Assembly: GCA_022768065.1 (NCBI GenBank)
Contig: JALELS010000012.1
Span: 1 to 50,843, forward strand
Length of the DNA: 50,843 nucleotides
Origin: Ruminococcus sp.
Lineage (GTDB): Bacteria; Bacillota; Clostridia; Oscillospirales; Acutalibacteraceae
Reading direction: 5' to 3'
Positions 31,401-40,304 of the stretch are shown here, one piece after another. The notes beneath the pieces were generated by a model. It worked only from the letters and a program-made list of their open reading frames with translations. It was not told where the DNA came from and did not search any database. A program made the position numbers and the translations under genes. Numbering within the stretch: the first letter of the stretch is position 1; every line of letters starts with the position of its first letter.

Positions 31401-32375
31401 ATGGAATTTTTGACTAATGAATACACATTTAAATCGGCCTCCGGGCTTTGCGACATATATGCACAATCGGCTTCGTCTGCCGACTACGGAAGCGTAAAGG
31501 GCGTTGTTCAAATAACGCACGGAATGGCCGAACACTCAAACCGCTACGGAAGATTTGCGGTTGAGCTCTGCAAAAAGGGCTACGCCGTATTTATATGCGA
31601 CCTTTTGGGGCACGGCAATTCCGTCAGCGACGACAGCGAGCTCGGTTACTTCGGCGAAAACGGGGTTGAAAGCCTTGTTGACGATATGAAGCAATTAAAC
31701 GATATAGCAAGGCGCGAATATCCCGGACTTCCGCTGTACCTTTTCGGGCACAGCATGGGCTCTTTCCTCTCGCGCGCATATACGGCGAAATATCCCGACA
31801 CCGTAGACGGTACAATATGGTGCGGCACGAGCGGAGCCAACCCTGCCGCAGGTCTCGGCATAGCTTTGGCTAAGGCGATAGAGAGACGCAGCGGCGATCA
31901 TCACCGTTCGGGTTTGCTAAATTCGCTCGCTTTCGGCAAATATAACAAGCGCACCGAAAACGAAACGCAATTTGACTGGCTCTCAAAAGACAAAGCGGAA
32001 GTTAAAAAGTATATCGACGACGATTACTGTGGCTTTGTTTTCACCGCAAACGGATTTAAAACGCTGTTCTCCCTTTTAAAACAGATTTCGGGAAAAAGCT
32101 GGTACCGCGCAATTCCCGAGGATAAACCGATATTTATGATTGCCGGTGAAAACGACCCCGTCGGCGAATACGGCAAGGGTGTTAACGAGGTATTTATGAC
32201 TTTAAAAAAGACCGGTCACAATTCGGTCGATATGAAGCTTTACCCCGGCGACAGACACGAGCTGCTCAACGAAACCGACCGCACCGCCGTAATAAAGGAC
32301 ATTACCGACTGGCTTGACGGACAAATCGAAAACGCACACGCCGCAAAAGCCGCCGAAGTCATTTCAGAAAAGTAA
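31401..32375 (+). CDS. Alpha/beta hydrolase (monoacylglycerol lipase/S33-like)
   Basis: A 324-residue serine hydrolase. The oxyanion region is QITHGMAEHSNRY, the nucleophile S118 lies in FGHSMGS, the acid is D252 in AGENDPVG and the His is H286 in GDRHELLNE, which together make the lysophospholipase/monoglyceride lipase pattern. Probably a cytoplasmic esterase or lipase for monoacylglycerols or similar esters. ATG follows AGAGGTG. It stands alone before the purine operon; no convincing terminator lies after it. Confidence 0.88.
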   Translation: MEFLTNEYTFKSASGLCDIYAQSASSADYGSVKGVVQITHGMAEHSNRYGRFAVELCKKGYAVFICDLLGHGNSVSDDSELGYFGENGVESLVDDMKQLNDIARREYPGLPLYLFGHSMGSFLSRAYTAKYPDTVDGTIWCGTSGANPAAGLGIALAKAIERRSGDHHRSGLLNSLAFGKYNKRTENETQFDWLSKDKAEVKKYIDDDYCGFVFTANGFKTLFSLLKQISGKSWYRAIPEDKPIFMIAGENDPVGEYGKGVNEVFMTLKKTGHNSVDMKLYPGDRHELLNETDRTAVIKDITDWLDGQIENAHAAKAAEVISEK

Positions 32376-32472
32376 GGCACACTTGTCATTTTAGACAAAC
32401 GGAGTTAGTTTATTTTGTGATAGTTGTTGATGTATCCAATTTTAAAATTCCGCGGTTTTTTGTATTGATTTT

Positions 32473-32504
32473 TTGTGTCGTAAAAAGTAAAATTACAGTA
32501 TAGT
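32473..32504 (+). promoter_or_regulatory. Possible promoter of the purine operon
   Basis: TATAGT at 32499-32504 is the best -10 before the leader; the nearest -35-like hexamer, TTGTGT, is 20 bases upstream, so the spacing is poor. I see no purine-riboswitch consensus and no B. subtilis-type PurBox in 32376-32721. Confidence 0.35.
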
Positions 32505-32528
32505 TTTTGTGCTGACGGAGGTATGAGA

Positions 32529-32666
32529 ATGCTTTTTATCAAAAGCCTTTACGGAAATGATTTGATAAATTTGCAAATACTCTGTAACTGTGCAAAATTT
32601 TACCGCCGCAAAACAGGTGCGGCAAAAAAAGCAGAGCGCAATAACTGCGAAAAATTATTCGTTTGA
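32529..32666 (+). CDS. Possible leader ORF before purE
   Basis: A 45-codon frame starting at an ATG 7 bases after CGGAGG (MLFIKSLYGNDL start, Cys- and Lys/Arg-rich middle CNCAKFYRRK, ending EKLFV). Its TGA is only 3 bases before the attenuator stem at 32670. A ribosome at that stop codon would cover the stem's 5' arm, so translation of this frame could decide whether purE is transcribed. No homologue is known to me. It may also be a chance frame in an untranslated leader; a 6-bp hairpin (GCCGCA/TGCGGC, 32605-32623) lies inside it. Confidence 0.45.
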   Translation: MLFIKSLYGNDLINLQILCNCAKFYRRKTGAAKKAERNNCEKLFV

Positions 32667-32669
32667 AGA

Positions 32670-32694
32670 GCGGCGTAGTGTAAAACTACGCCGC
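32670..32694 (+). terminator. Attenuator hairpin before purE
   Basis: Perfect 10-bp stem GCGGCGTAGT/ACTACGCCGC with loop GTAAA, followed by TTTATATTTTT, 27 bases before the purE ATG and well after the probable transcript start. Confidence 0.8.
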
Positions 32695-32721
32695 TTTATA
32701 TTTTTACCGGAGGAACAAAAG

Positions 32722-33213
32722 ATGAAAAAAGTTGCAATAATTATGGGTTCGGACAGCGACCTGCCCACAGCCGAAAAAGCGGCAACCGAGCTTAAAAAGC
32801 TCGAAATACCCTTTGAGGTTCACGTAATGTCGGCGCACCGCACTCCCGACGAAGCCTCGGAATTTTCAAAAAATGCCGAACAAAACGGATTCGGAGTTAT
32901 AATTTCAATAGCCGGTATGGCGGCTCATCTCGGCGGGGCACTTGCCGCCAACACCGTTTTGCCGGTAATAGGCGTTCCGGTGGGTTCGTCATTCGGCGGA
33001 CTCGACGCACTTTTGGCAACGGTACAGATGCCGTCCGGTATCCCCGTAGCCACAGTCGCTCTCGGCGGAGGCAAAAATGCCGCCATACTCGCGGCACAGA
33101 TGCTCTCGCTCTCGGACGATACGCTTCGCGAAAAGCTGCATGACATGCGAAAAGAAATGGCAGAGGCGGTCCGCGAAAAGGACGATATAATTTCAAATCA
33201 ATTCAAAAACTAA
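32722..33213 (+). CDS. purE: N5-CAIR mutase / AIR carboxylase PurE
   Basis: A 163-residue Pur[10 protein letters not shown] at 8-16 and MSAHRTPD (H39) are the phosphate and catalytic motifs, and [24 protein letters not shown] is conserved. In bacteria PurE (class I) works with PurK, which is not in this operon; a class II enzyme would act alone on AIR and CO2. The sequence does not let me decide. ATG follows CGGAGG and starts the nine-gene purine operon. Confidence 0.95.
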   Translation: MKKVAIIMGSDSDLPTAEKAATELKKLEIPFEVHVMSAHRTPDEASEFSKNAEQNGFGVIISIAGMAAHLGGALAANTVLPVIGVPVGSSFGGLDALLATVQMPSGIPVATVALGGGKNAAILAAQMLSLSDDTLREKLHDMRKEMAEAVREKDDIISNQFKN

Positions 33214-33232
33214 TCAAAAGGAGATATTATTT

Positions 33233-33946
33233 ATGAAAAAGCTCGAACAGCTCTATGAAGGAAAAGCAAAAAAGGTTTTTGCAACGGACGAGGACGGCGT
33301 TGTAATAGTTGATTATAAAGACGACGCAACCGCTTTTAACGGCGAAAAAAAAGGCACTATAATGGGTAAGGGCGTAGTAAACAACAAGATGTCAAACTAC
33401 GTATTCGGTCTGCTCGAAAAAGACGGAGTTCCCACACACTTTATAAAGGAACTCAGTGACCGCGAAACAGCCGTTAAAAAGGTTTCCATAGTTCCGCTCG
33501 AGGTAATAGTAAGAAACGTGGCGGCAGGCAGCTTTTCAAAGAGAATGGGCGTTCCCGAGGGAAAAGAGCTCCTCTGCCCCATTCTTGAATTCAGCTACAA
33601 AAACGATGAGCTCGGCGATCCGTTTATCAACGACGACTATGCGCTCGCTCTCGGTCTTGCGACTCAGGACGAAATCGACACGATAAAGAAATACACAAGA
33701 AAAGTAAACGAGTGTCTCAAAAAATATTTCCTCTCTGCCGGGATGAAGCTCATCGACTTCAAAATCGAATTCGGCAGACTTCCCGACGGAACAATAATTC
33801 TTGCCGACGAAATATCGCCCGACACCTGCCGTCTTTGGGACGTCAAAACAAACGAAAAGCTTGACAAGGACCGTTTCCGCCGCGACCTCGGCAATGTTGA
33901 AGAAGCTTACAACGAGGTATTCCGCCGTCTCGGTCTTAAAGACTGA
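33233..33946 (+). CDS. purC: SAICAR synthetase
   Basis: A 237-residue enzyme joining CAIR and aspartate with [12 protein letters not shown] at 8-16 is the ATP-binding start, [14 protein letters not shown] and [12 protein letters not shown] near 195 are family signatures. Length is standard. GGAGAT precedes the ATG, 19 bases after purE. Confidence 0.97.
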   Translation: MKKLEQLYEGKAKKVFATDEDGVVIVDYKDDATAFNGEKKGTIMGKGVVNNKMSNYVFGLLEKDGVPTHFIKELSDRETAVKKVSIVPLEVIVRNVAAGSFSKRMGVPEGKELLCPILEFSYKNDELGDPFINDDYALALGLATQDEIDTIKKYTRKVNECLKKYFLSAGMKLIDFKIEFGRLPDGTIILADEISPDTCRLWDVKTNEKLDKDRFRRDLGNVEEAYNEVFRRLGLKD

Positions 33947-33978
33947 TCAGGCTATTAAAGCAATTTACGAGGTATTAT

Positions 33979-35421
33979 ATGTTTGACAGTATACATGAGG
34001 AGTGCGGCGTTTTCGGTATATATTCCGAAGAGACCGCAGACGTGGCGTCCGCGGCATATTATGCGCTCTTTGCACTTCAGCACCGCGGTCAGGAGAGCTG
34101 CGGAATAGCGGTAAACGACGACGGCGTTATTAACTGCTACAAGGACGCAGGGCTTGTAAACGACGTATTCAGCCGTGAAAAGCTCGCTTCGCTCGGTATG
34201 GGGCAAATGGCTGTCGGTCACGTCCGCTACGGCACCACGGGTGGCGGCTCGCGCGAGAACGCCCAGCCGATGGTAGTAAACCACATAAAGGGCAGCATGG
34301 CTCTCGCTCACAACGGCAACCTTACAAATGCCGCCGAGCTTCGCAGAGAGCTTGAGATGAGCGGTTCGATTTTTCACTCCACAAGCGACACCGAGGTTAT
34401 TTCATATATCATAACCAAGGAGCGAATTGCCGCTCCGTCAATTGAGGCGGCGGTCTTTTCGGCAATGTACCGTCTCAAAGGGGCTTACTCGCTTATCATA
34501 ATGTCGCCGTCAAAGCTGATAGCGGCGCGTGATCCGCTCGGATTCCGTCCGCTTTGCATAGGCAAAAAGGGAAACAAAACAATATTCGCTTCGGAATCGT
34601 GTGCACTTTCCACTCTCGGTGCGGAATATGTACGCGATGTTCGCCCCGGTGAAATAGTGGTTATCGACAAATACGGTATGCGCTCAATAGAGGGGCATTG
34701 CTCCGACCGCAAAAAGGCTCTTTGCGTATTTGAATTTATATATTTCGCACGTCCCGATTCCGTTATTGAAGGCGCTTCGGTTCACCTTGCAAGGCAAAAG
34801 GCGGGAGAATTTCTCGCCGAAGAGCATCCCGTTGACGCCGACGTTGTCATAGGCGTACCCGACAGCGGACTTGACGCCGCAATGGGCTATGCAAAAAAAT
34901 CGGGAATCCCCTACGGTATGGGATTTATCAAAAACAAATATATAGGCAGGTCGTTTATACAGCCGACTCAGGAGCAGCGCGAAAGCGACGTCAGGATAAA
35001 GCTGAATGTAATAGGCTCCACCGTAAGGGGCAAAAGAGTTGTTATGATAGATGACTCAATAGTTCGCGGAACAACAAGCGCAAGAATAGTAAAGCAGCTT
35101 CGCGACGCAGGCGCAAAAGAGGTTCATGTGCGTGTTTCGGCGCCTCCGTTCAGGCATCCGTGCTATTTCGGAACCGACATAGATTCGGCGGACAACCTTA
35201 TAGCGAACAACCATTCGATAGAGGAAATACGTCAAATAATCGGCGCGGATTCGCTCGGCTACCTTAGCGAAGAACACGTATTTAAGCTCGCAGACGGCTG
35301 CAAGCTCGATTTTTGCGCCGCCTGCTTTAACGGCAAGTACCCCATAGAAATACCTGCCGACACCAACAAAACTCAATTTGAAAAGAAGATAAGCGAAAAG
35401 AAAGCAAAGGAGAATTTATAA
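33979..35421 (+). CDS. purF: Amidophosphoribosyltransferase
   Basis: A 480-residue enzyme that makes phosphoribosylamine from PRPP and glutamine. The N-terminal nucleophile is C9 (HEECGVFGI), exposed after removal of an eight-residue propeptide. The glutaminase part has HVRYGTTGGG and the PRPP loop is DDSIVRGTTS at 358-367. C249, C395, C446 and C449 match the four cysteine ligands of the 4Fe-4S cluster known in the B. subtilis enzyme, so it is the oxygen-sensitive cluster type. It ends overlapping purM by one base. Confidence 0.97.
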   Translation: MFDSIHEECGVFGIYSEETADVASAAYYALFALQHRGQESCGIAVNDDGVINCYKDAGLVNDVFSREKLASLGMGQMAVGHVRYGTTGGGSRENAQPMVVNHIKGSMALAHNGNLTNAAELRRELEMSGSIFHSTSDTEVISYIITKERIAAPSIEAAVFSAMYRLKGAYSLIIMSPSKLIAARDPLGFRPLCIGKKGNKTIFASESCALSTLGAEYVRDVRPGEIVVIDKYGMRSIEGHCSDRKKALCVFEFIYFARPDSVIEGASVHLARQKAGEFLAEEHPVDADVVIGVPDSGLDAAMGYAKKSGIPYGMGFIKNKYIGRSFIQPTQEQRESDVRIKLNVIGSTVRGKRVVMIDDSIVRGTTSARIVKQLRDAGAKEVHVRVSAPPFRHPCYFGTDIDSADNLIANNHSIEEIRQIIGADSLGYLSEEHVFKLADGCKLDFCAACFNGKYPIEIPADTNKTQFEKKISEKKAKENL

Positions 35422-36458
35422 TGGAAAAGAGCTTTTCCGAAAGCTACAAGGCTGCCGGTGTTGACATAACCGCCGGCTACAAGTCAGTTGAGCTTATGAA
35501 ACAGCATATCAAAAGAACTCTCACTCCGGGAGCTTTATCAGACATCGGCGGCTTCGGCGGACTCTTTGACCTGTCGGGCGAAAAGTGCTCGGAGCCCGTA
35601 CTTGTCAGCGGCACGGACGGCGTGGGCACAAAGCTTAAAATCGCCATGCTATTAGACAAGCACGACACCATCGGCATAGACTGCGTTGCAATGTGCGTAA
35701 ACGATGTTATATGCTGCGGTGCAAAACCTCTCTTCTTTCTCGATTACATCGCCTGCGGCAAGAATATTCCCGAAAAAATCGCCTCAATAGTCTCGGGCGT
35801 GGCAGAGGGCTGTGTAAGAGCCGACTGTGCTCTGATAGGCGGCGAAACCGCCGAACACCCCGGAATGATGCCCGAGGAGGACTATGACCTTGCGGGATTT
35901 ACGGTAGGTATAGTTGACAAATCAAAGGTCTTTGACAATAAATCGGTAAAGCCCGGCGACGCCATAATAGCTCTGCCCTCAAGCGGCGTACACTCAAACG
36001 GATTTTCACTTGTCAGAAAAATATTCGATTTTGACAAGGGCGGCATAGATAAAAAGTACGACGAGCTCGGCACAACCATAGGCGAAGCACTTTTGACGCC
36101 TACCGAAATATATGTAAAGCCCGTGCTTGCTCTTGCAAAAGAGGTAAAAATAAAGGCGGTATCGCACATAACCGGCGGCGGCTTTTACGAAAATATACCG
36201 AGAAGCCTGCCAAGCGGAATAACAGCCGTTATTGACAAGAAATCGCTTAAAATACTCCCGATATTCGATATAATCGAGAAAACGGGCAACATACCCGAGC
36301 GCGATATGTTTAACACCTTTAATATGGGCGTCGGAATGAGCATAACCGTATCATCCGCAGACGCCGACAAGGCTGTAAAGGTTCTTCGCGAAAACGGCAC
36401 AAAAGCGTACATCATAGGCGAAACGGCAAGCGGCGAAGACGGTGTTAAAATATGCTGA
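35421..36458 (+). CDS. purM: AIR synthetase (FGAM cyclo-ligase)
   Basis: A 345-residue ATP-dependent enzyme closing the imidazole ring. SGTDGVGTKLKIA at about 62-74 and the ALIGGETAEHPGMM segment are conserved, as is HITGGGFYENIPR. Its start overlaps the purF stop (TAATG), and its end overlaps purN by seven bases. Confidence 0.97.
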   Translation: MEKSFSESYKAAGVDITAGYKSVELMKQHIKRTLTPGALSDIGGFGGLFDLSGEKCSEPVLVSGTDGVGTKLKIAMLLDKHDTIGIDCVAMCVNDVICCGAKPLFFLDYIACGKNIPEKIASIVSGVAEGCVRADCALIGGETAEHPGMMPEEDYDLAGFTVGIVDKSKVFDNKSVKPGDAIIALPSSGVHSNGFSLVRKIFDFDKGGIDKKYDELGTTIGEALLTPTEIYVKPVLALAKEVKIKAVSHITGGGFYENIPRSLPSGITAVIDKKSLKILPIFDIIEKTGNIPERDMFNTFNMGVGMSITVSSADADKAVKVLRENGTKAYIIGETASGEDGVKIC

Positions 36459-37066
36459 AAACAAGAATAGCCGTATTTGTTTCCGGCGGCGGAACAAATT
36501 TTGAGGCTCTTATAAACGCCGAGGAAAACGGCAAAATGCCGCACGGCGAAATAGTTTTGGTACTCTCTTCAAACAAGGACGCATACGCGCTCAAAAGAGC
36601 CGAAAATCACGGTATAAAATCCGTTGTATGCTCAAAAAAAGAGCTCGGAAGTCAGGAAAACTTTGAAAGAGAGATTTTAAAAAATCTCGAAGAAAACGAC
36701 ATTCAGTTGATTGTCCTTGCGGGATTTATGTCAATACTCTCAAAGGATTTCACAAAGAAGTACGAAAACCGTATTATAAATGTTCACCCGTCGCTTATAC
36801 CGTCGTTTTGCGGCGAGGGCTATTACGGACTGCGCGTGCACAAGGCGGCTCTTGACTACGGAGTTAAGGTTACGGGCGCAACGGTGCACTTTGTAAACGA
36901 AATACCGGACGGCGGAAAAATAATTTATCAGAAAGCGGTTGAAGTCAAAGACTTTGACACTCCCGAAACGCTCCAGAAACGCGTGATGGAGGAGGCGGAG
37001 TGGATAATACTTCCGAAAGCCGCCGAAACCGTATCAAAGAAATTAGCCGAGCAGAAAGGAAGCTGA
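36452..37066 (+). CDS. purN: Phosphoribosylglycinamide formyltransferase
   Basis: A 204-residue 10-formyl-THF-dependent enzyme. FVSGGGTNFEALI is the substrate loop; INVHPSLIPSFCG with the catalytic Asn/His and GATVHFVNEIPDGG complete the family pattern. The usual SFPG is SFCG here. It starts within the end of purM. Confidence 0.95.
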   Translation: MLKTRIAVFVSGGGTNFEALINAEENGKMPHGEIVLVLSSNKDAYALKRAENHGIKSVVCSKKELGSQENFEREILKNLEENDIQLIVLAGFMSILSKDFTKKYENRIINVHPSLIPSFCGEGYYGLRVHKAALDYGVKVTGATVHFVNEIPDGGKIIYQKAVEVKDFDTPETLQKRVMEEAEWIILPKAAETVSKKLAEQKGS

Positions 37067-37068
37067 AT

Positions 37069-37782
37069 ATGAAAACCGACAGCATCAAAAAGTTACTCTC
37101 AGAAAATGCTTATCCGGGCAGAGGAATAATACTCGGAAAAAGCGCCGACGGAAAAAAAGCCGTTATTGCTTATTTCATTATGGGAAGAAGCGTAAACAGC
37201 CGTAACCGCATTTTTGAAGAGACGGCGGACGGCATAAAAACAAAGGCGTTTGACGAGAGCAAGCTCTCCGACCCGCATCTCATAATCTACTCCCCCGTCA
37301 GAGTTCTCGGCAACAAGACCATAGTTACAAACGGAGACCAGACCGACACGATTTACGAGCTTATGGACAAACAACAGACCTTTGAGCAGGCTCTTCGCAC
37401 ACGTGAATACGAGGATGACGCGCCGAATTACACACCGAGAATTTCGGGTATAGTCCATTCCGGAAACGGGCTTATGAACTACGCGCTCTCCATAATCAAG
37501 TCGGCGGACGGCGACCCGTCCTGCACAGAGAGATTCACATATTCATACACAAACCCGTTAAGCGGTGTGGGGCACTATATTCACACGTATCTCGGCGACG
37601 GCTCTCCGTTACCGTCTTTTGAGGGCGAGCCCGAAAAGGTTAAAATAGAGGGCGACATAGACACATTTACAAACGATATCTGGGAAAGCCTGAACTGCGA
37701 CAACAAGGTATCGCTTTTCGTTAGATTTATCGACATTGAGACAAACGAATACACTCAGAGAATTATTAACAAAAACAAATAA
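37069..37782 (+). CDS. purO: IMP cyclohydrolase, PurO type
   Basis: A 237-residue protein beginning SIKKLLSENAYPGRGIILG with IMGRSVNSRNRIF and later YTPRISGIV and GVGHYIHTYLGDG, which matches the archaeal-type IMP cyclohydrolase family also found in Clostridia. It closes FAICAR to IMP. The following PurH has only the transformylase half, so the two genes together replace the usual fused PurH. ATG 37069 follows AAAGGAAG, two bases after the purN stop; an in-frame GTG-type start inside purN is less likely. Confidence 0.9.
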   Translation: MKTDSIKKLLSENAYPGRGIILGKSADGKKAVIAYFIMGRSVNSRNRIFEETADGIKTKAFDESKLSDPHLIIYSPVRVLGNKTIVTNGDQTDTIYELMDKQQTFEQALRTREYEDDAPNYTPRISGIVHSGNGLMNYALSIIKSADGDPSCTERFTYSYTNPLSGVGHYIHTYLGDGSPLPSFEGEPEKVKIEGDIDTFTNDIWESLNCDNKVSLFVRFIDIETNEYTQRIINKNK

Positions 37783-37806
37783 GAAGTATCTTTACGGAGG
37801 TCCGAA

Positions 37807-38985
37807 ATGAAAGAGATCGAACTTAAATACGGCTGTAATCCAAATCAAAAACCGTCCAAAATTTTTATGGCGGACGGCACAGACTTACCGGTTACCGTTT
37901 TGAACGGCAGACCCGGTTACATAAATTTTCTCGACGCACTCAACAGCTATCAGCTCGTCAGAGAATTAAAACAGACTATCGGTCTGCCGGCAGCGGCTTC
38001 TTTTAAGCACGTCAGCCCCGCGGGTGCGGCTGTCGGTCTTCCGCTCTCCGACACTCTGAGAAAAATTTACTGGGTTGACGACGACGCCGTTCTCTCCCCT
38101 CTCGCCGCGGCATACGCAAGGGCAAGAGGCACCGACAGGATGTCGTCCTTCGGCGATTGGATAGCTCTCTCCGACATATGCGACGTGCCCACGGCAATGC
38201 TCATAAAGCATGAGGTTTCCGACGGCATAATCGCTCCCGGATATGAAAAAGAGGCTCTTGAAATCCTCAAATCCAAGAAAAAGGGAAATTACAATATAGT
38301 TGAAATAGACCCCGAATACAGACCAGCTCCGATAGAGCATAAGGACGTTTACGGCGTTACTTTTGAGCAGGGCAGAAACGAATTAAAGATTGACGAGAGC
38401 TCCCTTCATAACATAGTCACAGAAAACAAGGAGCTTCCGGACAGCGCTAAACGCGACCTTATTATTTCGCTTATAACGCTTAAATACACACAGTCAAATT
38501 CCGTATGCTATGCGAAAGACGGTCAGACCATAGGCGTGGGCGCCGGTCAGCAGTCAAGAATACACTGCACGCGCTTAGCCGGCGGCAAAGCCGACAACTG
38601 GCATTTAAGACAGCATCCGAAGGTTCTCGCTCTCGATTTTATAGATTCGATAGGCAGACCGAGCAGAGATAATGCAATTGATGTTTACATTTCGGACGAA
38701 TATGAGGACGTAATAGGTGACGATGTTTGGCAAAACACATTTAAGACCCGTCCCGAGCCCCTCACCAAAGAGGAGAAAAAGGCATGGCTCGCACAGTTCC
38801 ACGATGTATCGCTCGGTTCGGACGCATTTTTCCCGTTTGACGACAATATAGAGCGCGCAAGAAGAAGCGGCGTTTCATATATAGTTGAACCCGGCGGATC
38901 TATCCGTGACGACGTCGTAATCGACTGCTGCAACAAGCACGGCATCACCATGGCATTTACCGGAATACGCCTTTTCCATCACTGA
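37807..38985 (+). CDS. purH: AICAR transformylase (PurH C-terminal domain only)
   Basis: A 392-residue enzyme corresponding to the AICAR formyltransferase domain; the N-terminal MGS-like cyclohydrolase domain of bifunctional PurH is absent. It begins with LKYGCNPNQKPSK, has the catalytic Lys-His in AASFKHVSPAGAAVG and DAFFPFDD late in the sequence, and ends AFTGIRLFHH. GGAGG precedes the ATG. Partner reaction supplied by the PurO gene just upstream. Confidence 0.93.
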   Translation: MKEIELKYGCNPNQKPSKIFMADGTDLPVTVLNGRPGYINFLDALNSYQLVRELKQTIGLPAAASFKHVSPAGAAVGLPLSDTLRKIYWVDDDAVLSPLAAAYARARGTDRMSSFGDWIALSDICDVPTAMLIKHEVSDGIIAPGYEKEALEILKSKKKGNYNIVEIDPEYRPAPIEHKDVYGVTFEQGRNELKIDESSLHNIVTENKELPDSAKRDLIISLITLKYTQSNSVCYAKDGQTIGVGAGQQSRIHCTRLAGGKADNWHLRQHPKVLALDFIDSIGRPSRDNAIDVYISDEYEDVIGDDVWQNTFKTRPEPLTKEEKKAWLAQFHDVSLGSDAFFPFDDNIERARRSGVSYIVEPGGSIRDDVVIDCCNKHGITMAFTGIRLFHH

Positions 38986-39008
38986 TAAAACAATAAGAGG
39001 TTCTTAAA

Positions 39009-40289
39009 ATGAAAATACTTGTAGTAGGCGCGGGCGGAAGAGAACACGCCATAATTAAAAAGCTAAAGGAAAATCCGGAGGTCACAGAAATTTTTGCCTG
39101 CCCCGGAAACGGCGGCATAGCAAAGGACGCCGAATGTGTTAACATAAGCGCTACGGATATTGACGGCATCGCGGATTTCGCCGTTAAAATGAATATCGAC
39201 TTCTGCGTAGTGGCACCCGATGATCCGCTCGTGTTAGGATTGGTTGACGTTCTCGAAGAAAAGGGCATACCTTGCTTCGGTCCGTCAAAGAAAGCGGCGA
39301 TAATCGAGGGAAGCAAGGTTTTTTCTAAAAATCTTATGAAAAAATACGGTATTCCGACAGCGGATTACGAGGTCTTTTCAGAGCCCGAAAAAGCGCTTTC
39401 CTATATAAAAGAAAAAAATGAATATCCGACCGTCATAAAGGCGGACGGTCTCGCTCTCGGCAAGGGCGTTATAATAGCCGAATCCGAAAAGCAGGCAGAG
39501 GACGCCATAAAAACAATAATGGAGGATAAAAAGTTCGGCGACAGCGGCAACAATGTCGTTATAGAGGAATTCTTAACAGGTCCCGAAGTTTCCGTTCTCT
39601 CATTTACCGACGGAAAAACCATTGTTCCGATGGTTTCGTCCATGGATCACAAGCGCGCTCTTGACGGCGACAAGGGGCTTAATACCGGCGGAATGGGAAC
39701 AGTTGCGCCGAACCCCTACTACACCGCCGATATAGCAAAGGAATGTACCGAAAAGATATTCCTGCCCACCGTTAATGCTATGAACAGCGAAAACAGAACC
39801 TTTAAGGGCTGCCTTTATTTCGGACTTATGCTGACACAAAAGGGCCCGAAGGTTATAGAATACAACTGCCGCTTCGGCGATCCCGAAACGCAGGTGGTAT
39901 TACCGCTTCTCAAAACCGACCTCCTTACGATTATGCGTGCGGTACATGATGAAACACTCTCATTTTTAAATGTTGAATTCAAAGACGAAAGTGCGGCGTG
40001 CGTGGTTATCGCGTCGGGCGGATATCCGCTGTCTTACGGCAAAGGATACGAAATAGACTTCGGCGACAGCGAAAACACGGAAAACGTCACGGTATTTCAC
40101 GCAGGAACAGCCGAAAAAGACGACAAAATCGTAACCTCCGGCGGCAGAGTCCTCGGAGTTACGGCAACCGGCAAAAATCTTGAAGAGGCTCTCTCTACCG
40201 CATACAAAGCGGCAGAGCAGATAAAATTCAAGGATTCGTTTTACAGAAAAGACATAGGTGCGCGCGCTCTTGCCGCACTGAAAAAATAA
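39009..40289 (+). CDS. purD: Phosphoribosylamine-glycine ligase
   Basis: A 426-residue ATP-grasp enzyme. VVGAGGREHAI at the N-terminus, ADGLALGKGVIIAE as the ATP-grasp loop and NCRFGDPETQVVLPLL as the metal/ATP segment are diagnostic. The usual order places it before purL at the operon end, as here. Confidence 0.97.
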   Translation: MKILVVGAGGREHAIIKKLKENPEVTEIFACPGNGGIAKDAECVNISATDIDGIADFAVKMNIDFCVVAPDDPLVLGLVDVLEEKGIPCFGPSKKAAIIEGSKVFSKNLMKKYGIPTADYEVFSEPEKALSYIKEKNEYPTVIKADGLALGKGVIIAESEKQAEDAIKTIMEDKKFGDSGNNVVIEEFLTGPEVSVLSFTDGKTIVPMVSSMDHKRALDGDKGLNTGGMGTVAPNPYYTADIAKECTEKIFLPTVNAMNSENRTFKGCLYFGLMLTQKGPKVIEYNCRFGDPETQVVLPLLKTDLLTIMRAVHDETLSFLNVEFKDESAACVVIASGGYPLSYGKGYEIDFGDSENTENVTVFHAGTAEKDDKIVTSGGRVLGVTATGKNLEEALSTAYKAAEQIKFKDSFYRKDIGARALAALKK

Positions 40290-40304
40290 ACAGGAAGTGA
40301 CGAA

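Noticed and set aside
32376-32520. Purine riboswitch or PurBox before purE
   Set aside because: The purine aptamer core and the CGAA-type PurBox repeats are not present in the sequence.
32590-32721. Longer PurE start upstream of 32722
   Set aside because: The frame would read through the attenuator stem and lacks a ribosome site; CGGAGG is placed for the ATG at 32722.
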